Of a stretch of DNA of 64,000 nucleotides, positions 8,816 through 16,416 are shown in pieces. Within the stretch, counting starts at the first letter, position 1; each line of letters opens with the position of its first letter. Source of the stretch: Paucisalibacillus algeriensis (GTDB taxonomy: Bacteria; Bacillota; Bacilli; Bacillales; Amphibacillaceae); the NCBI RefSeq assembly GCF_000577245.1, contig NZ_CBYO010000009.1, forward strand, positions 39,092 to 103,091. Direction: 5' to 3'. Both the position numbers and the translations under genes were made by a program. The notes under the pieces are model-generated. The model did not search any database, was not told where the DNA came from, and saw only the letters and a program-made list of their open reading frames with translations.

Positions 8816-9280
8816 ATGGTCAAATCGAATCAATTTAATGAAGACCAGGAGCTTTCTCTGAAACTTTTTATTGTTTTAACGAGAGCTATCGAAGCAATTG
8901 AAAAACAGGTTACTCAAAATATTAAAAGTTATGGACTTAATTTAACCGAATTTGGTGTACTTGAGTTGCTATATCATAAAGGTGGACAACCTATCCAGAA
9001 GATCGGACAAAAGGTGTTACTTGCAAGTAGTAGTATTACCTACGTGGTAGATAAATTGGAAGAAAAGAATTTCTTAACTCGTGAAGCATGTCCTAATGAT
9101 AGAAGGGTTACACACGCCGTCATAACCGAGGCTGGTACGGAATTAATGGATGAGATCTTCCCGCAGCATGCGGCTGCAATGAGTGAAATTATGGGTGGTC
9201 TATCCGTTGAAGAGAAAAAAGTTGCAGTAGATCAATTGAAGAGATTAGGTCTATTCGCTAAAAACTTAGAACTAATATAA
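8816..9280 (+). CDS. MarR-family transcriptional regulator (MhqR-like)
   Basis: The 154-residue winged-helix protein contains LASSSITYVVDKLEEKNFLTR, the MarR recognition helix and wing entry, followed by the DRRV wing motif. The general layout (TEFGVLELLYHKG, QPIQKIGQKVLL) resembles MhqR of Bacillus as recalled. The ATG at 8816 is 10 bases from AAAAGG; the upstream in-frame TTG at 8807 is too close to that site. TATACT-like boxes lie at about 8770-8780. It is monocistronic and ends at a terminator; its target genes are not adjacent. It is a paralogue of the MarR gene at 31340. Confidence 0.82.
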   Translation: MVKSNQFNEDQELSLKLFIVLTRAIEAIEKQVTQNIKSYGLNLTEFGVLELLYHKGGQPIQKIGQKVLLASSSITYVVDKLEEKNFLTREACPNDRRVTHAVITEAGTELMDEIFPQHAAAMSEIMGGLSVEEKKVAVDQLKRLGLFAKNLELI

Positions 9281-9293
9281 TTAAGTTTTTGAC

Positions 9294-9330
9294 AAAAGGT
9301 ACTGCTTCCACATGAGCAGTACCTTTTGTT
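9294..9330. terminator. Bidirectional intrinsic terminator
   Basis: AAAAGGTACTGCT (9294-9306) and AGCAGTACCTTTT (9315-9327) form a perfect 13-bp stem with an 8-base loop, serving both the MarR gene and the converging HAD gene. Confidence 0.88.
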
Positions 9331-9886
9331 ATATTTCTTCTATAAACTCTGACCATTTCAGAATTCTATTATATTTATGTGTGCGATTATACGATTGGTC
9401 CATCAAGAATAGCTTTATCGGTTCTTCTGATAAGGTATCCAGGATAGCTGGTTTATCATCTACATAATAATCTAGGTTCAATTCTTTAATGATATGGACT
9501 TTTTCATGATCCTGCATACCATAGAAGAAACGGTTATCTTGAACAGGAAAGCCTTGCTCCTTCAACCATTCTTTCGTTCTCTCACCATGCTGCTTTGGTC
9601 TTGCTGTAATATAGAAAATTTCATGGCCATCTTCTATTAACTTATTCAATGCTTCTACAGCGCCTTGAAATGGAGGACAGTCAGTGTAATAAATCTCCTC
9701 AAGTGAACGATTCCACATTTCACTACCTTCATCGTCTGTTAAACCAAAGGGCTCATGAATCTCTACCCTTTGTAATTTATAAAATTCGTCCTGAGGAACA
9801 TCTTTATTTAGCTTCTTTTTATACAAAATGAAAGCATGTTCACGTAAGTTTATTAACGTATCATCAATATCAAAACCAAACTTCAT
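9329..9886 (-). CDS. HAD-superfamily 5'(3')-nucleotidase-like protein (YqfW-like)
   Basis: The 185-residue protein begins MKFGFDIDDTLINL, the HAD motif I with nucleophile Asp6 and Asp8. ITARPK is motif II (Thr), and YYVDDKPAILD is the motif III/IV acidic region. This layout matches the small deoxyribonucleotidase-like (NT5C/YqfW) group. An AAGGAG site precedes the ATG. It follows ribD by 15 bases on the same strand and is probably co-transcribed with ribA-ribD, which hints at a role in dephosphorylating a nucleotide or riboflavin intermediate; that link is inference. Confidence 0.8.
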   Translation of the reverse strand: MKFGFDIDDTLINLREHAFILYKKKLNKDVPQDEFYKLQRVEIHEPFGLTDDEGSEMWNRSLEEIYYTDCPPFQGAVEALNKLIEDGHEIFYITARPKQHGERTKEWLKEQGFPVQDNRFFYGMQDHEKVHIIKELNLDYYVDDKPAILDTLSEEPIKLFLMDQSYNRTHKYNRILKWSEFIEEI

Positions 9887-9901
9887 GATATCTCCTTATT
9901 T

Positions 9902-10990
9902 TTAGTAAATTGGATAACCAGTAAATTTAAAGTCTTTCCCAATCTTCTCCATGTCTGTATCCGATAGTTCTATAGCATCTGCCATATCGCTTATTCCTTC
10001 ACCCTCTAAGAATGTTGGGGCATCCTTTCCACCAACTAGCTTAGGGGCAAAATAAAGGACGACCTTATCTACTAATTTGTTTTCGAGGAATGAAGCATGG
10101 ATATTACCACCGCCCTCAATAAACACAGAAGAAATAAGGTGTTCTCCTAGAATATCCACAACCTCTTTTGGGTCAATGGAGTTCCTACTAGATGTCACAA
10201 AGACGCGAACGCCCATATCTTCTAGTGCTTGCTTTTTAAGTTCATCATAATGTTGACTAGTAAATATCCATGTTTTTGCTTGCCTATCATTAACTACATT
10301 AGCATCCAATGGAATCTTTAAAGAAGAATCCATAATGACCCGAAGCGGATTACGTCCATTCGGAATTCTTGTTGTTAAGGATGGATTATCCTTTAATACA
10401 GTATTAATACCTACTAGAATTGCCATATGTTCATTTCTAAGGTGGTGAACATCTCGCCTAGCATCCTCTGAAGTAATCCACTTACTACTAAAAGTATGTG
10501 TTGCTACTTTCCCGTCAAGTGTCACTCCTGCTTTCATGGTTACAAATGGTTTTTTCTCCACAATAAACTTATTAAACACTTCGTTCATTTTAACGGAAAC
10601 TTGTTCTCTAATACCTGTAATAACTTCAATACCGGCACTTTCTAAGATCTTAACTCCGTTCCCAGCAACTATTGGGTTAGGGTCAAGGGTAGCTATGACA
10701 ACCTTTTTAATCCCAGCTTGCACAATCGCCTCCGCACATGGCCCGGTTCGTCCATGGTGGGAACAAGGCTCTAAGGTAACATAAATAGTTCCGCCTTTAG
10801 CTTTGTCACCAGCCATGCGTAGGGCATGAATTTCTGCATGGGGTTCTCCTGCCTTCAAATGGGTCCCAACACCAACGATACGATTGTCATTTACAATAAC
10901 AGAGCCAACAAGTGGATTTGGATCAGTTTGTCCTTTCATTGCTTTAGCATTTTGGAGGGCTAGGTCCATGTAAAATTCATGACTAGTCAT
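9902..10990 (-). CDS. ribD: Bifunctional riboflavin deaminase/reductase RibD
   Basis: The N-terminal cytidine-deaminase-like domain has the zinc motif HAE (51-53) and PCSHHGRTGPCAEA (Cys76, Cys85). The C-terminal domain from about residue 147 (VTMKAGVTLDGKVAT) is the NADPH-dependent RibD_C reductase. At 362 residues both domains are complete. It catalyses deamination and then reduction of the pyrimidine product of GTP cyclohydrolase II. It overlaps ribA by 8 bases. No ribE or ribH is adjacent, so the pair would deliver an early pathway intermediate to enzymes encoded elsewhere. Confidence 0.93.
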   Translation of the reverse strand: MTSHEFYMDLALQNAKAMKGQTDPNPLVGSVIVNDNRIVGVGTHLKAGEPHAEIHALRMAGDKAKGGTIYVTLEPCSHHGRTGPCAEAIVQAGIKKVVIATLDPNPIVAGNGVKILESAGIEVITGIREQVSVKMNEVFNKFIVEKKPFVTMKAGVTLDGKVATHTFSSKWITSEDARRDVHHLRNEHMAILVGINTVLKDNPSLTTRIPNGRNPLRVIMDSSLKIPLDANVVNDRQAKTWIFTSQHYDELKKQALEDMGVRVFVTSSRNSIDPKEVVDILGEHLISSVFIEGGGNIHASFLENKLVDKVVLYFAPKLVGGKDAPTFLEGEGISDMADAIELSDTDMEKIGKDFKFTGYPIY

Positions 10991-11738
10991 TGGAGCAGTT
11001 CCTTTCTTCCTCCATATGGCCCGACTTCTCTACTTTAGTTTTCAAATAACGCTCATTATATTCTGAAACATCCCCCCATAGAGGAACACGACCAGCTAGT
11101 GTTAAACCGGCATTTTTCATTGCCTCGAGCTTTAGTGGGTTATTTGTAATTAATGTCACTGGTTTAGAACGCAGTCGCTTAAGAACTTGAATAGCATCGC
11201 TATAATTTCTGGAGTCATTTACAAAACCAAGAGCTTCATTTGCTTCGACTGTGTCATAACCATTTTCTTGTAGGATATAAGCCATTGCTTTTGAAAATAA
11301 ACCGATTCCTCTGCCTTCATGGTTCGCTAAATAGAAGATAGCTCCAGTCCCATGTTCTTTAATTTTGTGCATGGATTCTTTCAGCTGAAATCCACAGTCA
11401 CAACGCTTACTACCAAAAATGTCCCCAGTATGACAAATGGAGTGCATGCGAATTAAGGCATCATCATCGTTTTCAAAGTCTCCGTAAACTAATACACTCG
11501 ATTGTTGGTATTCTGCCAAGTTTTGAGAGGATAGATTATCGATAATTTTTTGATAATCATCGGCAACATCTGAGCAGTTTAACCAGCAATACCATTTAAA
11601 CTCGACAGTTTCCCCATATAAATTAACAGGAAGGCGAATAGGCCCTACTAAATAAATTGCGCCTTCTGGTGTCTTAATTGATTGAATTTTATCCTGTAAA
11701 ACAGATAGTACTTTTGATTCTAATTTAGTTTGATCCAT
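10983..11738 (-). CDS. ribA: GTP cyclohydrolase II, stand-alone (RibA domain only)
   Basis: The protein has the zinc site SICHTGDIFGSKRCDCG (Cys102, Cys113, Cys115) and the GTP-binding HEGRGIGL segment. It lacks the DHBP synthase domain usually fused in Bacillus RibA (251 versus about 400 residues). The start is placed at the ATG at 11738, 8 bases after AAAGGGG; the upstream in-frame extension lacks a site. It converts GTP to the first riboflavin intermediate. No FMN riboswitch is visible upstream. The pair ribA-ribD may be a second set beside a full rib operon elsewhere. Confidence 0.88.
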   Translation of the reverse strand: MDQTKLESKVLSVLQDKIQSIKTPEGAIYLVGPIRLPVNLYGETVEFKWYCWLNCSDVADDYQKIIDNLSSQNLAEYQQSSVLVYGDFENDDDALIRMHSICHTGDIFGSKRCDCGFQLKESMHKIKEHGTGAIFYLANHEGRGIGLFSKAMAYILQENGYDTVEANEALGFVNDSRNYSDAIQVLKRLRSKPVTLITNNPLKLEAMKNAGLTLAGRVPLWGDVSEYNERYLKTKVEKSGHMEEERNCSND

Positions 11739-11882
11739 ATACTTACCCCTTTCACTGTCCCTAGTATAATGAAAAACCATAATTGCTTCAATTTATCTTT
11801 CTCGCAATTAAAGATAATTAACCATTTGCTATTAAAATATGCTTTTTTATTCAGTTAGGTCTGTATTCTAAGAAATTACTTA

Positions 11883-11946
11883 TTGCAAACCTAAATAATC
11901 CATGCTACTATATCGACATACGATATATCGATACTAGATGTATCGA
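11883..11946 (+). promoter_or_regulatory. padR promoter with two tandem dyad operators
   Basis: TTGCAA (11883-11888) and TACTAT (11906-11911) have a 17-base spacer. Directly downstream lie ATATCG-ACATA-CGATAT (11910-11926) and TCGATAC-TAGAT-GTATCGA (11928-11946), two perfect inverted repeats with 5-base centres spaced about two helical turns apart. They are likely binding sites for the adjacent PadR protein. Confidence 0.65.
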
Positions 11947-11973
11947 ATCATGATATATGTTGGTGGTGATAAT

Positions 11974-12309
11974 ATGCCGAAGCAACCAGAATCATTTTTA
12001 CCTTTGTCCCAAGCTACTTACTATATTCTGTTGTCCTTAAGGGAGATTCGACATGGGTATGGAATTATGCAGGATGTAGAAGAGGTAAGTAAAGGTGAAG
12101 TGAAGATAGGTCCGGGTACATTGTACGGTGCAATGGGTAAACTAGAAAAGCAGAAGGTTATCGAAAAAGCTACTGTTCAAGATGATGACAGAAGAAAGTA
12201 TTATCAATTAACTGATTTGGGAAAAGAAGTATTGCAATTAGAGTATAAGAGGTTGAAGTCTTTAGTAGAAAATTCAGGTGAGCTGATTAAAGAAATGGAG
12301 GAGAAGTAG
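11974..12309 (+). CDS. PadR-family transcriptional regulator
   Basis: This is a 111-residue winged helix with YGIMQDVEEVSKGEVKIGPG and LYGAMGKLEKQKVIEK, the typical PadR recognition helix and wing, and a short C-terminal dimerisation helix. The ATG at 11974 follows a GGTGGTGATA site; an in-frame ATG at 11938 lies inside the operator. The stop abuts the start of the DUF2812 gene (12310), so the two are one operon. PadR proteins of this kind are usually autoregulatory repressors. Confidence 0.88.
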   Translation: MPKQPESFLPLSQATYYILLSLREIRHGYGIMQDVEEVSKGEVKIGPGTLYGAMGKLEKQKVIEKATVQDDDRRKYYQLTDLGKEVLQLEYKRLKSLVENSGELIKEMEEK

Positions 12310-12819
12310 ATGACGGTGAAAAAATTTAGATTATGGATAGCTCCAGATATTACGAAAGAGGAAGAATGGTTAACAGAGATGTCCCGTAAAGGATTACATC
12401 TACAAAAATATCGTTTCTTTACCTATCACTTTGAGGAAGACCCCTCTAAATCATATAGGTATCAGATTGATTTTAGACAAGGTGCTAAACATGATTATTT
12501 TCAATTATATCAAGATGCAGGATGGGAATATGTAACCGAATCTATTGGTGTATTTCACTATTTTCGCACAGAATCCACAAGGTCAGATGTTCAAAAGATA
12601 TATTCAGATAGCCAGTCTATTCAGGATTCCTATATGAGAATGCGAGGCTTCTATTTATTAATTTTCATTCTGTTTCTCGTGTCACAATTGGGAGTATTTA
12701 CATCCTGGAATGGATGGCCTCGTTATATTGTTATTGCTGTAGACGCAGGAGTTATCATGCTATACTTACGCTTGTTCTATGTTTTTAATAAACGAATAAA
12801 CTTTTATAAAAGATCTTAA
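12310..12819 (+). CDS. DUF2812 domain membrane protein
   Basis: The 169-residue protein starts with a cytoplasmic DUF2812 domain (FRLWIAPDITKEEEWLTEMS, then a beta-rich segment ending near residue 100). Two hydrophobic helices follow at about residues 113-132 and 137-156, ending in a basic tail. DUF2812 proteins commonly pair with PadR regulators and are thought to be membrane-associated partners, but no biochemical function is known to me. The start codon follows the PadR stop directly, indicating translational coupling. Confidence 0.8.
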   Translation: MTVKKFRLWIAPDITKEEEWLTEMSRKGLHLQKYRFFTYHFEEDPSKSYRYQIDFRQGAKHDYFQLYQDAGWEYVTESIGVFHYFRTESTRSDVQKIYSDSQSIQDSYMRMRGFYLLIFILFLVSQLGVFTSWNGWPRYIVIAVDAGVIMLYLRLFYVFNKRINFYKRS

Positions 12820-12852
12820 CGGTATATCGCATAGAAAGTTTTCTTTTCCATG

Positions 12853-12877
12853 GCTCAGGGATTTCCTGGGCTTTTTA
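12853..12877 (+). terminator. Intrinsic terminator after DUF2812 gene
   Basis: GCTCAGG (12853-12859) pairs with CCTGGGC (12865-12871) and is followed by TTTTT. Confidence 0.75.
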
Positions 12878-12965
12878 CTTATTTTACTATTTTTTTATAA
12901 TAGTACCTTGCATTGAACAGTAGTGTGTGTTAAATTATAGCCAAGGGTATTTTTTATAACTTAGT

Positions 12966-12982
12966 ACTATACAATATATAGT
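12966..12982 (+). promoter_or_regulatory. PadR-type operator dyad
   Basis: ACTATA-CAATA-TATAGT is a perfect inverted repeat 34 bases before the TTG start of the second padR gene. A possible -10 box TACAAT (12970-12975) lies inside it, so binding would block the promoter. No good -35 box is seen. Confidence 0.55.
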
Positions 12983-13016
12983 AGTGAAACCCTACCATTT
13001 TAAAGAGGTGAAAATC

Positions 13017-13340
13017 TTGAATGTACAATTCAAAAAAGGCGTATTAGAGCTTTGTGTGCTCGTTTTGTTAGATAAACAAGATCGGTATGGATATGAATTA
13101 GTTCAAAAAATTTCTGACCAAATTGCTATATCGGAAGGATCGGTTTATCCATTATTAAGAAGGTTAACCAAAGAGGGATATTTTACGACGTATTTAAAAG
13201 AATCTTCAGAAGGACCTTCACGTAAGTACTATGCTCTAACTGAGGAAGGAAGAACATATCTTGGAGAACTCCTTGCCGATTGGGAGAGGTTTACCAATGG
13301 TGTGAATCAATTAATAAAGGAAGGTGTAAGGGATGAATAA
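13017..13340 (+). CDS. PadR-family transcriptional regulator
   Basis: The 107-residue protein reads NVQFKKGVLELCVLVLLDKQ, the usual start of this PadR subgroup, followed by RYGYELVQKIS and SVYPLLRRLTKEGYF (recognition helix and wing). The TTG at 13017 is 6 bases from AAAGAGGTG and gives the standard N-terminus; the GTG at 12984 lies next to the operator. It overlaps the HAAS gene by 8 bases. The trio PadR, HAAS protein and DUF4097 protein is a recurrent Firmicutes operon type. Confidence 0.9.
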   Translation: MNVQFKKGVLELCVLVLLDKQDRYGYELVQKISDQIAISEGSVYPLLRRLTKEGYFTTYLKESSEGPSRKYYALTEEGRTYLGELLADWERFTNGVNQLIKEGVRDE

Positions 13341-13893
13341 GGAACAATTTTTAACAAAATTGAATGACTCTTTGAAGCGGCTACCTTCTACTGAACGGGA
13401 GGATATATTACAGGATTTCAGAGAGCATTTTGAAGTTGGTTTAAGTAAAGGAAATACAGAAGAAGAGATTACAAGTGGACTTGGTTCACCTCAGCAGATT
13501 GCTAAGGAAATGGTTGCATCATATAGATTAGAGCAATTGGAAGAAACAGCTTCTACAGGAAATGTGCTTCGAGCAGTTTGGGCAGTGGTTGGACTTGGAT
13601 TCTTTAATCTGGTTATCGTGCTTGGACCGTTCCTTGCCATAGCTGGAATCGTGCTGTCAGGATGGGCTGCGGGATTAGGGTTCATCTTATCGCCTATTTT
13701 GTATCTATTAAACGTGGTAATCTATCCAGAAATATTTATGCTGTATGATTTGTTTTTTGCTTTATTCTTATCGGGGATAGGTATATTTATAGCTATAGGA
13801 ATGTATTATGTAACACTTTGGTTGTTTAAGGTATTTGTGAAGTATTTGAACTTTAATGTGAGAATGGTTAAAGGAGGAATGAAACATGCCTAA
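13333..13893 (+). CDS. HAAS (DUF1700) signalling-domain membrane protein
   Basis: The N-terminal ~75 residues (MNKEQFLTKLNDSLKRLPST, LGSPQQIAKEMVASYRL) match the cytoplasmic HAAS/DUF1700 domain. It is followed by three to four transmembrane segments at about residues 75-105, 110-140 and 145-170, giving 186 residues in all. HAAS domains are proposed to link PadR regulators to membrane or envelope sensing. It overlaps both neighbours, so translation is coupled. The activity is unknown. Confidence 0.87.
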   Translation: MNKEQFLTKLNDSLKRLPSTEREDILQDFREHFEVGLSKGNTEEEITSGLGSPQQIAKEMVASYRLEQLEETASTGNVLRAVWAVVGLGFFNLVIVLGPFLAIAGIVLSGWAAGLGFILSPILYLLNVVIYPEIFMLYDLFFALFLSGIGIFIAIGMYYVTLWLFKVFVKYLNFNVRMVKGGMKHA

Positions 13894-14695
13894 ACGCAGG
13901 CTATTGACTTTTATTGCTACGGGTCTAATTGTTATTGGTTTAGTAGGCGTAATATTCACATATAAGTCATCTGGAGCTGGAGAAGAAATAAATAGATCGA
14001 AAGTGGTTCAGAATCCGGACATAACCGAAATATCAATTGAATCAGACAATGCAACAATCGAGGTATTACCTACAACGGAAGAACTTATTACAGTTACGTT
14101 TTCCGCTAAAGAGTCTAAATACAATAAATACAAATTAGATATTGAAGAGAAAGGGGACGCTCTTTCTGTAGAATTAAACGAAAAGATTATCAAATTCATT
14201 AATTTTAATTTAGATTTTGATTTTTCGGGACCCAAAATTACTGTATATTTACCGGAGAAACAATATGAAAAATTAACAATTGATAATGTAAACGGTAAAG
14301 TTAAGGTTGAACAACTTGATGTTGAAACTATTATTGTCAAGACAATCAATGGCAGAATTGAGATGGAAGATACGAATACAACTAGAACTACTGTTTCTTC
14401 GGAAAATGGAAGTATTGCATTCGAATATGTAAATGGAACTATCACGAGCGATGTTGTAAACGGTAGTACAACTTTTATCACGAATAATTTAGATCGCACG
14501 ATAGATTTAGAATCGGTTAATGGAAAAATAAAAGTACAAACTGATACAGAACCAACCAATGCAACGATAGAAGTAAATGTGGTAAATGGAAAAGTCGATA
14601 TTTTTGGAAATGATTCGAGCAGCGTGGTAATTGGTGATGGAGAGCATCAGATTAAGTTGAAGACTGTTAATGGAAGTGTGACGGTTTCTAAATAG
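13886..14695 (+). CDS. DUF4097 beta-repeat (putative adhesin-like) membrane-anchored protein
   Basis: A single N-terminal membrane anchor (residues 6-24, after the basic MPKRR) is followed by an external domain with repeated beta strands of the form NGKVKVEQ, NGRIEMED, NGSIAFEY, NGTITSDV, NGKIKVQT, NGKVDIFG and NGSVTVSK. This is the right-handed beta-helix pattern of DUF4097, also seen in LiaG/YvlB. The protein is 269 residues long. It is the probable envelope output of the PadR-HAAS module. A terminator follows immediately. Confidence 0.87.
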   Translation: MPKRRLLTFIATGLIVIGLVGVIFTYKSSGAGEEINRSKVVQNPDITEISIESDNATIEVLPTTEELITVTFSAKESKYNKYKLDIEEKGDALSVELNEKIIKFINFNLDFDFSGPKITVYLPEKQYEKLTIDNVNGKVKVEQLDVETIIVKTINGRIEMEDTNTTRTTVSSENGSIAFEYVNGTITSDVVNGSTTFITNNLDRTIDLESVNGKIKVQTDTEPTNATIEVNVVNGKVDIFGNDSSSVVIGDGEHQIKLKTVNGSVTVSK

Positions 14696-14698
14696 TAT

Positions 14699-14732
14699 AA
14701 AGGGTAGAGACAACAATTTGCCTCTACCCTTT
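14699..14732. terminator. Bidirectional intrinsic terminator
   Basis: AAAGGGTAGAG (14699-14709) and CTCTACCCTTT (14722-14732) form a perfect 11-bp stem between the converging DUF4097 and TetR genes. Confidence 0.82.
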
Positions 14733-14750
14733 AATAATCTAAAAGAGTTA

Positions 14751-15341
14751 TTACTTATCCCGACCCCCAACAATACCGTAAAAGAAAAGTTTTGTTAGAT
14801 CCTCTGTTAATGGCAGAATATGTTCGTAAACATCTCTTTGTTGTAAATATTCACGGAACATCTGGATATAAACTAAGATGGACTCATTCGAAATAGTTGG
14901 GTCAATTTTTCCATCTTTCTTAGCTTGCTCAAATAGTTTAATCAATTCAGGAAGTGCTTTTTTGGTATAAAATTCTTCAATATAGGAGTTTTTACCAGAA
15001 GTAAATTCCTGCATAATGTAGTTATAGACTTCTTCATGTATGGAGTTTGCGGATGTTCTTTTATTAAAAATAAACTTCCTTATTTTTTCAGAGAAATCTA
15101 TATCACTTTTTACGATTACTTCATATTCATTCCACATATCATCAATGTAATAAGCTATTACTTCATCCACTAATTGGTCCTTACTCCCAAAGTAATTATA
15201 TATCGTTACTTGTGATACAGTAGCTGCATTGGCTATTTCAGCTACTGAAACTTTTTTAATTCCGTATTTCATAAAAAGATCTAGTGCGGATTGAAGAATA
15301 CTAGTCTTTTTCAATTCACTTCTTCGTTTAAAACCATCCAA
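14751..15341 (-). CDS. TetR/AcrR-family repressor of the adjacent ABC exporter
   Basis: The 196-residue protein has an N-terminal TetR HTH (ILQSALDLFMKYGIKKVSVA then AATVSQVTIYNYFGSKDQLV) and an alpha-helical ligand domain. The TTG start at 15341 is 7 bases from GGAGAGGTG. It is transcribed divergently from an ABC ATPase-permease pair and separated from it by a two-fold symmetric control region, so it most likely represses both itself and the exporter until a ligand binds. The ligand is unknown; an antibiotic or lipid-like compound is likely by analogy. Confidence 0.87.
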   Translation of the reverse strand: MDGFKRRSELKKTSILQSALDLFMKYGIKKVSVAEIANAATVSQVTIYNYFGSKDQLVDEVIAYYIDDMWNEYEVIVKSDIDFSEKIRKFIFNKRTSANSIHEEVYNYIMQEFTSGKNSYIEEFYTKKALPELIKLFEQAKKDGKIDPTISNESILVYIQMFREYLQQRDVYEHILPLTEDLTKLFFYGIVGGRDK

Positions 15342-15373
15342 TGTCGTTCACCTCTCCATTAGTTTAATAAAAC

Positions 15374-15467
15374 TTTTGAAATATAACAATTAAAATAGTT
15401 CATAAATATATTGCATAATTCATTAGTTTTTTATATTATGAACTTATAATGATAAAATATTTCAAAA
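15374..15467. promoter_or_regulatory. Two-fold symmetric divergent operator region
   Basis: Two nested inverted repeats share the same centre (15420.5). The outer arms are TTTTGAAATAT (15374-15384) and ATATTTCAAAA (15457-15467); the inner arms are AGTTCATAA (15397-15405) and TTATGAACT (15436-15444). Each half therefore carries the same element, TTATGAACT-N12-ATATTTCAAAA, in opposite orientation. A TATAAT box (15445-15450) for the ABC genes lies within the right element. The element is a candidate TetR operator for each divergent promoter. Confidence 0.7.
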
Positions 15468-15501
15468 CTAGGTTGCTAATTTTATATAAGGGGGCAGGAT
15501 A

Positions 15502-16416
15502 ATGGCGGTCTTACAGACAACAGATTTAACAAAACGTTTTGGGAAATTTACTGCTTTAGAAGGCGTCAATTTAGAGTTAAACGAAGGAGAGGTTTTTGGT
15601 TTTATTGGCCCAAATGGAGCCGGTAAGTCTACAACTATCCGTATTTTACTTGGAATATTAAAAGCAACAGAAGGTAAGGCTAAGATTTTTGGGAAGGATG
15701 CTTGGTCTGATGCGGTAGAAATTCATAAGCGAATTGCCTATGTTCCAGGTGATGTAAATCTTTGGCCAAATCTAACTGGTGGAGAAGTGATTGACTTATT
15801 TGGTGCCCTTCGTGGAGGAATCGATAAACAAAAGCGTAATGAACTTATAAAGCGATTTGACTTAGATCCATCTAAAAAATGTCGGACATATTCCAAGGGG
15901 AATCGCCAAAAAGTAGCGTTAATCGCTGCTTTCTCTTCTGATGCAGATTTATATATTTTAGATGAACCAACATCGGGGCTAGATCCACTGATGGAACAAA
16001 TTTTCCAAGCATGTGTATTAGAAGCGAAATATGCAGGAAAAAGTATCCTGTTATCAAGTCATATTTTGTCAGAAGTAGAGAAGTTATGTGACCGAGTTGG
16101 CATTATAAGACAAGGTAAGATCATTGAAACTGGTACATTAGATGAATTACGTCATTTAACACGTACCAATTTAATAGTTGAAACAAAGAATCCTATTATA
16201 AATCTACAAGAGTTCCCTGGAGTACAGGAAATAGTAGAAAAAGGTAAAACAATCTCCTTCCAGGTTGATTCGGAACATTTGGATTCTGTTATAAAACATA
16301 TTAGTCAGTATGGAGTGACAAAGCTGGAAAGTACTGCCCCTACATTGGAAGACTTGTTTATGCAACATTATGAAGGGAAAGGAATCTCAGAAACAGGGGT
16401 AGGGGGGAGATCCTAA
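15502..16416 (+). CDS. ABC transporter ATP-binding protein (drug/lipid exporter type)
   Basis: The 304-residue ATPase has Walker A GPNGAGKS (about residues 37-44), signature YSKGNRQK (an LSGGQ variant), Walker B LYILDEPTSGLD and a switch His in SSHILSEVEKLCDR. The C-terminal ~90 residues resemble the DrrA-type extension. It overlaps the permease gene by one base (TAATG). A GGGGGCAGGAT ribosome site precedes the ATG. It acts at the inner face of the membrane with the next gene product. Confidence 0.92.
   Translation: MAVLQTTDLTKRFGKFTALEGVNLELNEGEVFGFIGPNGAGKSTTIRILLGILKATEGKAKIFGKDAWSDAVEIHKRIAYVPGDVNLWPNLTGGEVIDLFGALRGGIDKQKRNELIKRFDLDPSKKCRTYSKGNRQKVALIAAFSSDADLYILDEPTSGLDPLMEQIFQACVLEAKYAGKSILLSSHILSEVEKLCDRVGIIRQGKIIETGTLDELRHLTRTNLIVETKNPIINLQEFPGVQEIVEKGKTISFQVDSEHLDSVIKHISQYGVTKLESTAPTLEDLFMQHYEGKGISETGVGGRS

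Noticed and set aside
11739..11937. Possible FMN riboswitch before ribA-ribD
   Set aside because: The gap is under 200 bases and shows none of the conserved RFN-element stems on the minus strand.
14008..14559. 183-codon minus-strand frame inside the DUF4097 gene
   Set aside because: It is antisense to a clear beta-repeat protein, has low-complexity Val/Ser/Thr composition and no ribosome site.
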